NCBI GenBank assembly: GCA_045124465.1
Contig: JBGVLV010000001.1
Location: 1-36,582, forward strand
Source of the DNA: Scatosoma sp045124465
Lineage (GTDB): Bacteria > Bacillota > Clostridia > Christensenellales > Borkfalkiaceae
Direction of reading: 5' to 3'
Length of the DNA stretch: 36,582 nucleotides
Shown here: piece by piece, positions 31,616 to 36,582 of the stretch
Numbering within the stretch: position 1 is the stretch's first letter
Layout: each line of letters begins with the position of its first letter
Notes under the pieces: model-generated
The model's input: the letters and a program-made list of their open reading frames with translations, nothing else
Databases searched by the model: none
Told to the model about the DNA's origin: nothing
Program-made: the position numbers and the translations under genes

Positions 31616-31905
31616 TGTTTGCAGAGGATATTATTTTGAAACCCGTCCTCACCGAAAAGGGCTACGACGGGATCGCGTCCAAGAAATATACGTTCTACGT
31701 AAAGAAAGACGCTAACAAGATCGAGATCAAAGCGGCTGTCGAAAAGCTGTTCGGCGTAAAGGTCGCGAAAGTAAACACCGTTACCTGCAAAGGTAAGCTC
31801 AAAAGAATGGGACGTCACGAAGGCTATACGCCCGATCGCAAGAAAGCGATCGTCACCTTGAAAGAGGACAGCAAGGCGATCGAATTCTTCGAATCGTTGA
31901 CCTAA
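31615..31905 (+). CDS. rplW: 50S ribosomal protein L23
   Basis: A 96-residue L23 at the tunnel exit, the docking point for trigger factor and SRP. Family blocks: ILKPVLTEKGYD, YTFYVKKDANKIEIKAAVEKLFGVKVAKVNT (in parts) and the basic KGKLKRMGRHEGYTPDRKKAIVTL (in parts). It is translationally coupled to rplD through a TAATG overlap. rplB follows after 18 bases. Confidence 0.98.
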   Translation: MFAEDIILKPVLTEKGYDGIASKKYTFYVKKDANKIEIKAAVEKLFGVKVAKVNTVTCKGKLKRMGRHEGYTPDRKKAIVTLKEDSKAIEFFESLT

Positions 31906-31923
31906 TCAGGAGGAAAGAGAAAA

Positions 31924-32754
31924 ATGGCTATCAAATCATATAAACCCACGTCGGCGGGACGCCGTTTCGTAACCGTCCTGACCAACGACGATCTGACGGT
32001 CGGCGCAAAGCCCGAAAAAGCTTTGCTCCACGATCAGCGCCACAGCGGCGGCCGTAACAACCTCGGTCGTATCACGACCAGACACATCGGCGGCGGTAAC
32101 CGCAGAAAATACCGTATCATCGATTTCAAGAGATCGAAGGACGATATCCCCGCGACCGTTAAGAGCATTCAGTACGATCCCAACAGAAGTGCGCACATCG
32201 CGCTCCTTGTATACGCAGACGGCGTGAAGTCGTATATCCTTGCTCCCGTAGGTCTGAACGTAGGGGACAAGGTAATGAGCGGCGCGAAAGCGGACATCAA
32301 AGTCGGCAACGCTCTGCCTCTTGAAAACATTCCCGTAGGTACGATGGTACACAACATCGAGCTTACCCCCGGCAAGGGCGGTCAGATCGCGCGCAGCGCA
32401 GGTATTTCCGCGCAGATCATGGCTGTGGAAGGCAAGTACGCGACCCTTCGTATGCCCAGCGGCGAAATGAGATACGTGCTCTTGAAGTGCCGTGCGACCA
32501 TCGGTCAGGTAGGCAACGTCGATCACGAACTCGTTTCCCTCGGTAAAGCAGGTAAGGCGAGATACCTCGGTTTAAGACCCGAAGTCAGAGGTTCGGTAAT
32601 GAACCCTGTCGACCACCCTCACGGCGGTGGTGAAGGTAAGGCTCCGGTAGGTCATGCCGGTCCTATGACGCCTTGGGGTAAACCCGCGCTCGGCTATAAG
32701 ACGAGAAAGAAGAAGAATGCAACGAACAAGTTCATTCTCAAGAGAATTAACTAA
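31924..32754 (+). CDS. rplB: 50S ribosomal protein L2
   Basis: A 276-residue L2, needed for subunit joining and peptidyl transfer. It begins MAIKSYKPTSAGRRF and contains LLHDQRHSGGRNNLGRITTRH (in part), GSVMNPVDHPHGGGEGKAPVG, with the functionally important His in DHPHGGGEG, and a basic tail (YKTRKKKNATNKFILKR). Length is typical. AGGAGG precedes the ATG. Confidence 0.99.
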   Translation: MAIKSYKPTSAGRRFVTVLTNDDLTVGAKPEKALLHDQRHSGGRNNLGRITTRHIGGGNRRKYRIIDFKRSKDDIPATVKSIQYDPNRSAHIALLVYADGVKSYILAPVGLNVGDKVMSGAKADIKVGNALPLENIPVGTMVHNIELTPGKGGQIARSAGISAQIMAVEGKYATLRMPSGEMRYVLLKCRATIGQVGNVDHELVSLGKAGKARYLGLRPEVRGSVMNPVDHPHGGGEGKAPVGHAGPMTPWGKPALGYKTRKKKNATNKFILKRIN

Positions 32755-32770
32755 TCGGAGGATTTGAAAA

Positions 32771-33049
32771 ATGTCAAGAAGCGTTAAGAAAGGACCTTAC
32801 GTCGAGGCAAAGCTTTTGAGCAGGATCCAGGCTATGAACAAATCGAACGAGAAGAAGGTCATCAAAACCTGGTCGAGAGCATCTACGATTTTCCCCGATT
32901 TCGTCGGACACACGATCGCGGTATACGACGGACGTAAACACGTACCCGTATACGTAACGGAAGATATGATCGGTTGCAAGCTCGGCGAGTTCGCACCCAC
33001 GAGAACGTTCCACGGTCACACCGCGAAAACTACGACGCCCGGTAAATAA
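32771..33049 (+). CDS. rpsS: 30S ribosomal protein S19
   Basis: A 92-residue S19 of the 30S head that contacts S13 and the A-site tRNA region. Family sequence: SRSVKKGPYVEAKLL, KVIKTWSRASTIFPDFVGHTIAVYDGRKHVPVYV (in parts) and LGEFAPTRTFHGH. CGGAGG lies before the ATG. rplV follows after 14 bases. Confidence 0.99.
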   Translation: MSRSVKKGPYVEAKLLSRIQAMNKSNEKKVIKTWSRASTIFPDFVGHTIAVYDGRKHVPVYVTEDMIGCKLGEFAPTRTFHGHTAKTTTPGK

Positions 33050-33063
33050 GGAGAAATAGAGAA

Positions 33064-33465
33064 ATGGCAACGAATATGAAGAAAAAGACGGAAAGGGTCG
33101 CAGCGAATAAAGAAAAGCGCCCTTATGCGGTCGCTAAATATATCAGAGTTTCCCCTTACAAGGTGAGAACGGTTCTCGCTTTGATTCGCGGAAAGAGCTA
33201 CAAAGAGGCGAAAGCGATACTCGATTATAGCGTAAACGGCAGCGCCGTAGCGGTAAAGAAAGTTCTGATGTCCGCGGCGGCGAATGCAGAGCACAATATG
33301 GGTATGGACAGAAACGATCTGTACGTTGCGGAATGTTTCGCAGACGGTGGACAGATGCTCAAAAGAATGCAGCCCGTTTCCAAGGGAAGAGGGCACGCGA
33401 TCTTAAAGAGAACGAGCCATATCACGGTTATTTTGGACGTTAAGAAATTGGAAGGAGAAGTATAA
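33064..33465 (+). CDS. rplV: 50S ribosomal protein L22 with an N-terminal extension
   Basis: A 133-residue L22 that lines the exit tunnel with its beta-hairpin loop (LKRMQPVSKGRGHAILKRTSH in part). The core starts at RPYAVAKYIRVSPYKVRTVL; the first 19 residues (MATNMKKKTERVAANKEK) are a lysine-rich extension not found in the usual 110-115 residue form. The start is supported by AAGGAG upstream, so the extension is probably real. rpsC begins two bases after the stop. Confidence 0.97.
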   Translation: MATNMKKKTERVAANKEKRPYAVAKYIRVSPYKVRTVLALIRGKSYKEAKAILDYSVNGSAVAVKKVLMSAAANAEHNMGMDRNDLYVAECFADGGQMLKRMQPVSKGRGHAILKRTSHITVILDVKKLEGEV

Positions 33466-33467
33466 CA

Positions 33468-34136
33468 ATGGGACAGAAAGTTAATCCTCACGGTTTGAGA
33501 GTCGGCGTTATCAACGGTTGGAACACCACCTGGTATGCGGATAAGAAAGAATTCTCCAAATTCCTTAAAGAAGACAACGTGATCCGTAACTTCCTTAAAA
33601 AGAAGTACTACGCGGCTGCGGTCAGCAAGATCCTGATCGAGCGCGCGGCGGCAAGGATCGTCGTCACCATCTATACGGCTCGTCCCGGCGTCATCATCGG
33701 CAAGGGCGGCAGCGAGATAGAAGTGATCAAGAAAGACCTTGCAAAGCTCACGAACGGCAAAGCGGTAAGCATCAACATCACGGAAGTGAGAAAGCCCGAT
33801 TGCGACGCGCAACTCGTTGCGGAAGGCGTAGCGGCGCAGCTTGAAAAGCGTATGTCGTTCAGACGTTGTATGAAACAGGCGATCGGTCGTTCGATGAGAG
33901 CGGGCGTAAAAGGCATCAAAATGATGGTCAGCGGCCGTCTTGACGGCGCGGAGATCGCAAGGAGCGAGCAATATCACGAAGGTTCTATTCCCCTTCAAAC
34001 GCTCCGCGCGGACATCGATTACGGTTTCGCAGAGGCGCACACCACGTTCGGTATGATCGGCGTTAAGTGCTGGATCTACAAGGGCGAAGTGATCAAGAGC
34101 GCGAAGAAACCCGCGAATGAAGGAGGCGAACAGTAA
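33468..34136 (+). CDS. rpsC: 30S ribosomal protein S3
   Basis: A 222-residue S3, part of the mRNA entry helicase site. It begins MGQKVNPHGLRVGVINGW; the KH domain has the GIIIGKGG-type loop as RPGVIIGKGGSEIE. RRCMKQAIGRSMRAGVKGIKMMVSGRLDGAEIAR (in parts) and GMIGVKCWIYKGE are typical. The tail ends NEGGEQ, whose codons (GGAGGC) form the Shine-Dalgarno site for rplP, coupled by TAATG. Confidence 0.99.
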   Translation: MGQKVNPHGLRVGVINGWNTTWYADKKEFSKFLKEDNVIRNFLKKKYYAAAVSKILIERAAARIVVTIYTARPGVIIGKGGSEIEVIKKDLAKLTNGKAVSINITEVRKPDCDAQLVAEGVAAQLEKRMSFRRCMKQAIGRSMRAGVKGIKMMVSGRLDGAEIARSEQYHEGSIPLQTLRADIDYGFAEAHTTFGMIGVKCWIYKGEVIKSAKKPANEGGEQ

Positions 34137-34585
34137 TGTTAATTCCCAAGAGAGTAAAAAGACGCAGACAGCATCGTGGAACGATGAAAGGTAAAGCGAC
34201 GAAGGGTAACGTTATCGCGTACGGCGAATACGGACTCGTATCCGAAGAGCTTGGCTGGATCAAATCCAACCAGATCGAGGCAGCCCGTATCGCAATGACG
34301 AGATTTATCAAGCGTGGCGGTAAAGTATGGATCGACATCTTCCCCCACAAGCCGATCACGAAGAAACCTGCGGAAACGCGTATGGGTTCCGGTAAAGGTT
34401 CGGTCGAATACTGGGTAGCGGTCGTAAAACCCGGTCGCGTAATGTTCGAAATGGCAGGCGTGAGCGAGGACGTAGCGAGAGAGGCTATGCGTCTTGCGGC
34501 GCACAAACTTCCCGTAAAGTGCAAGTTTGTAAAGAAAGAAGTCGTAGCGGCTGAAACCGAAACGGCAGAAGGCGGTGAACAATAA
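34136..34585 (+). CDS. rplP: 50S ribosomal protein L16
   Basis: A 149-residue L16 at the A-site tRNA elbow. It begins MLIPKRVKRRRQHRGTMKGK and contains EAARIAMTRFIKRGGKVWI, PAETRMGSGKGSVEYWVAVVKPGRVMFEM (in parts) and LAAHKLPVKCKFV. The acidic tail AAETETAEGGEQ extends a few residues beyond the usual end. Its last codons (AAGGCGG) serve as the binding site for rpmC, again with a TAATG overlap. Confidence 0.99.
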   Translation: MLIPKRVKRRRQHRGTMKGKATKGNVIAYGEYGLVSEELGWIKSNQIEAARIAMTRFIKRGGKVWIDIFPHKPITKKPAETRMGSGKGSVEYWVAVVKPGRVMFEMAGVSEDVAREAMRLAAHKLPVKCKFVKKEVVAAETETAEGGEQ

Positions 34586-34779
34586 TGAAAGCAAAAGAAG
34601 TGAAAGAAATGACGAGCGAAGAGCTTGTAGCAAAGCTTGCGGAACTCAAAAGCGAACTTTTCAACCTTCGTTTCCGCCAGGCGTCCGGTCAGCTTGAAAA
34701 CCCCGTTTCCATCAGAACCTGCAAGAGAGATATCGCTCGCGTGAACACGGAGATCCGTGCGAGAGAGCTCAAAGCGTAA
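34585..34779 (+). CDS. rpmC: 50S ribosomal protein L29
   Basis: A 64-residue helical hairpin protein next to the tunnel exit. Family pattern: EVKEMTSEELVAKLAELKSELFNLRFRQASGQLENP (in parts) and CKRDIARVNTEIRARE. It is coupled to rplP by TAATG. rpsQ follows after 18 bases. Confidence 0.98.
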   Translation: MKAKEVKEMTSEELVAKLAELKSELFNLRFRQASGQLENPVSIRTCKRDIARVNTEIRARELKA

Positions 34780-34797
34780 CATCGGAGGACAACGATT

Positions 34798-35052
34798 ATG
34801 GAAAGAAATTTGAGAAAAGAAAGAGTAGGACTTGTCGTATCCGATAAGATGGATAAGACGGTCGTTGTGGAAATCAGCGACAAGAGCAAGCACCCGCTTT
34901 ACAAAAAGACCATCACGAAAACCAAACGCATCAAAGCGCACGACGAGGCAAACGAATGCGGCGTAGGCGACAAAGTGCGTATCGTCGAGACGAGAAAGCT
35001 CAGCAAGGACAAGAACTGGCGCGTTGCTGAGATCGTCGAGAAAGCTAAGTAA
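34798..35052 (+). CDS. rpsQ: 30S ribosomal protein S17
   Basis: An 84-residue primary 16S-binding OB-fold protein. Family sequence: RKERVGLVVSDKMDKTVVVEI, KHPLYKKTITKTKRIKAHDE and GDKVRIVETRKLSKDKNWRV. CGGAGG precedes the ATG. Confidence 0.99.
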   Translation: MERNLRKERVGLVVSDKMDKTVVVEISDKSKHPLYKKTITKTKRIKAHDEANECGVGDKVRIVETRKLSKDKNWRVAEIVEKAK

Positions 35053-35072
35053 TTAAAGGAGAGAAAGAAGTT

Positions 35073-35441
35073 ATGATACAACCTCAGACAAGGCTCAAAG
35101 CGGCTGACAACAGCGGTGCGAAAGAGCTTATGTGCATCAGAGTATTAGGCGGCTCCTTCCGAAAGACAGGCAACATCGGCGACGTGATCGTAGCGTCCGT
35201 CAAGACGGCGACGCCCGGCGGCGCGGTAAAGAAAGGCGACGTTGTGAAAGCGGTCATCGTTAGAAGTGCAAAAGGTATCAGAAGAGCAGACGGAACGTTC
35301 GTTAAATTCGACGAAAACGCAGCCGTCATCATCGATAACCAAAAACAACCCAAAGGCACGCGTATCTTTGGGCCGATCGCGAGAGAATTGAGAGATAAAG
35401 ACTATATGAAGATTATCTCCCTTGCTCCCGAAGTTCTGTAA
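35073..35441 (+). CDS. rplN: 50S ribosomal protein L14
   Basis: A 122-residue L14 forming intersubunit bridge B8 and the RsfS docking site. Family sequence: MIQPQTRLKAADNSGAKELM, IRVLGGSFRKTGNIGDVIVASVKTATPGG (in parts), VIVRSAKGIRRADGTFVKFDENAAVII (in parts) and GTRIFGPIARELRDKDYMKIISLAPEVL (in parts). The length is canonical. AAAGGAG lies upstream. Confidence 0.99.
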   Translation: MIQPQTRLKAADNSGAKELMCIRVLGGSFRKTGNIGDVIVASVKTATPGGAVKKGDVVKAVIVRSAKGIRRADGTFVKFDENAAVIIDNQKQPKGTRIFGPIARELRDKDYMKIISLAPEVL

Positions 35442-35462
35442 TTTGTCAGGAGGACTAAAACA

Positions 35463-35897
35463 ATGAACGTAAAAGTAAATGATAACGTACTTGTAATTGC
35501 CGGTAAAGACAAAGGCGTACAGGGAAAAGTCCTTGCCACGTCCCCCAAGGCAAATACGATAGTCGTAGAGGGCGTTCGTGTTCAAAAGAAGCACGAGAAA
35601 GCAAGAAAAGCGAATGAAACGAGCAAAATCGTGGAAGTTCCCGGCCCTATCGACGCGTCTAACGTAAAAGTGGTTTGCCCTACTTGCGGCAAAGCAACGA
35701 GAGTACACCACAACGTAGTGGACGGCAAGAAGGTAAGAGTATGCGCTTGCGGCGCGGTTCTCGATAAAGCATATTCCAAGAAAGCGGCGGCGAAAGCTGC
35801 GGCGGCTGCGGAAGAAGCTCCCAAGAAGAGAACGAGAAAGCGTGCGGCGAAACCCGCGGCAGAAGCTACGGCTACCGAACCCACGGAAAACAAGTAA
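35463..35897 (+). CDS. rplX: 50S ribosomal protein L24 with a C-terminal Ala/Lys tail
   Basis: A 144-residue L24, an assembly initiator at the tunnel exit; the usual length is 100-115. The KOW domain is normal (NDNVLVIAGKDKGVQGKVLA). The second part has a zinc-ribbon-like pattern: CPTCGK, then VRVCACGAVLD, where the second knuckle is C-x-C instead of the usual C-x-x-C. From residue 105 on, a low-complexity tail (KKAAAKAAAAAEEAPKKRTR and further to the end) extends the protein by about 35 residues. AGGAGG precedes the ATG. Confidence 0.97.
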   Translation: MNVKVNDNVLVIAGKDKGVQGKVLATSPKANTIVVEGVRVQKKHEKARKANETSKIVEVPGPIDASNVKVVCPTCGKATRVHHNVVDGKKVRVCACGAVLDKAYSKKAAAKAAAAAEEAPKKRTRKRAAKPAAEATATEPTENK

Positions 35898-35911
35898 CGA
35901 GGTAAGTTGAG

Positions 35912-36469
35912 ATGGCAGAGAAAGTATATAAGAATAGAGTAAAAGAAAAGTACGAAAAAGAAGTCGTGCCTTATCTTATGAAAAAATTCGGATACAAATC
36001 CGTAATGCAATGCCCGAAGCTCGTTAAGATTGTTATCAACACGGGTCTCGGAGATATTAAAGACAACGCGAAGTCGATCCAATTGACGGAAAACGAAATC
36101 AAACTCATTTCCGGTCAACAGCCGATCTTGACGAAGGCGAAGAAATCCGTTGCAAACTTCAAAGTTCGTGAAGGACAAAACGTCGGTATCAAAGTTACGC
36201 TTCGCGGCGAAAGAATGTATAATTTCTATGACAAGTTCGTTTCCATCGCACTTCCCAGACTTCGCGACTTCCGCGGTGTATCTGACAAAGCGTTCGACGG
36301 ACGCGGCAACTACTCGGTTGGTTTGAAAGAACAACTGATCTTCCCCGAAATCACGTACGATCAGGTAGAAAAGATCAGAGGTATGGACGTAGCGATCGTT
36401 ACGACGGCAAACACCGATGAAGAGGCAAGAGAGTTGCTTAAAGCACTCGGTATGCCTTTCAAGAAGTAA
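35912..36469 (+). CDS. rplE: 50S ribosomal protein L5
   Basis: A 185-residue L5 that binds 5S rRNA and touches the P-site tRNA. Family sequence: YEKEVVPYLMKKFGYKSVMQ, KLVKIVINTGLGD, LISGQQPILTKAKKSVANFKVREGQNVGIKVTLRG (in parts) and LPRLRDFRGVSDKAFDGRGNYSVGLKEQLIFPEI (in parts). The length is slightly above the usual 179. GAGGT lies upstream of the ATG. Confidence 0.99.
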   Translation: MAEKVYKNRVKEKYEKEVVPYLMKKFGYKSVMQCPKLVKIVINTGLGDIKDNAKSIQLTENEIKLISGQQPILTKAKKSVANFKVREGQNVGIKVTLRGERMYNFYDKFVSIALPRLRDFRGVSDKAFDGRGNYSVGLKEQLIFPEITYDQVEKIRGMDVAIVTTANTDEEARELLKALGMPFKK

Positions 36470-36481
36470 GGAGAAACGAAC

Positions 36482-36582
36482 ATGGCAAAGAAGTCAATGA
36501 TTAATAAACAGCAAAAGACGCCTAAGTTCTCTACGAGAGCTTATACGAGATGCAGCATCTGCGGAAGACCTCATGCAGTTTT
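36482..36582 (+). CDS. rpsZ: 30S ribosomal protein S14 type Z (truncated by the window edge)
   Basis: The first 33 codons of a short zinc-binding S14: MAKKSMINKQQKTPKFSTRA followed by YTRCSICGRPHAV. The CxxC pair of the zinc site is visible; the second pair lies beyond the edge. The position after rplE is where Gram-positive operons carry the type Z gene. AAGGAG precedes the ATG. Confidence 0.95.
   Translation, partial: MAKKSMINKQQKTPKFSTRAYTRCSICGRPHAV

Overview
The window looks like a chromosomal segment of a fermentative, anaerobic member of the Bacillota (class Clostridia; a Christensenellales-like lineage is my guess only). Reasons: strong Shine-Dalgarno sites, Firmicutes-type -35/-10 promoters, a secG-rnr-smpB block, Rex next to AdhE, a ferredoxin-rich [FeFe] hydrogenase, the Bacillus/Clostridium S10 gene order ending in a zinc-type S14, and a parS-like site. 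An S10 operon and a parS site in one window suggest an origin-proximal location.

Layout. 1-333: gene-free array of short perfect hairpins bounded by a 24-bp direct repeat. 334-4072: four-gene phage head/neck cassette (major capsid protein, a gp4-sized adaptor, a gp10-sized beta-rich protein, a small coiled-coil protein), closed by a terminator. 4179-5322: dut and trmB, followed by a parS-like palindrome. 5482-7891: an ABC importer (lipoprotein, permease, ATPase). 7932-12879: redox and fermentation block rex, adhE, [FeFe] hydrogenase. 13028-14944: tilS-hpt. 14978-15880 (-): polysaccharide deacetylase lipoprotein. 15951-16040 (-): a 29-residue membrane microprotein. 16201-16890: a nitrilase-fold protein without any catalytic residue. 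16994-17235: degenerate 30-bp tandem repeats. 17236-20213 (-): secG, rnr, smpB. 20317-21768: a collapsed sugar-use locus (internally deleted AraC regulator and an out-of-frame GH31 3' remnant). 21854-25700 (-): pgk, tpiA, gpmI. 25904-27250: thyA-folA. 27419-29245: typA. 29340-29471: small gene remnant. 29684 to the right edge: the S10 ribosomal protein operon, from a promoter pair and structured leader through rpsJ to a truncated rpsZ.

How it fits together. Lower glycolysis (Tpi, Pgk, GpmI) makes pyruvate and NADH. AdhE regenerates NAD+ by reducing acetyl-CoA to ethanol, the hydrogenase disposes of electrons as H2, and Rex is the expected NADH sensor. ThyA, FolA and Dut form a thymidylate supply set. 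TilS, TrmB, SmpB, RNase R and TypA are translation and RNA quality functions near the ribosomal operon.

The most unusual items are the isolated capsid/neck cassette, the pseudo-nitrilase, two genes whose promoters put the transcription start on the ATG itself (leaderless; tilS and the araC remnant), the decayed AraC/GH31 pair, the hairpin array, the parS-like site and the unannotated microprotein. I see no CRISPR array, tRNA, rRNA, integrase or transposase.
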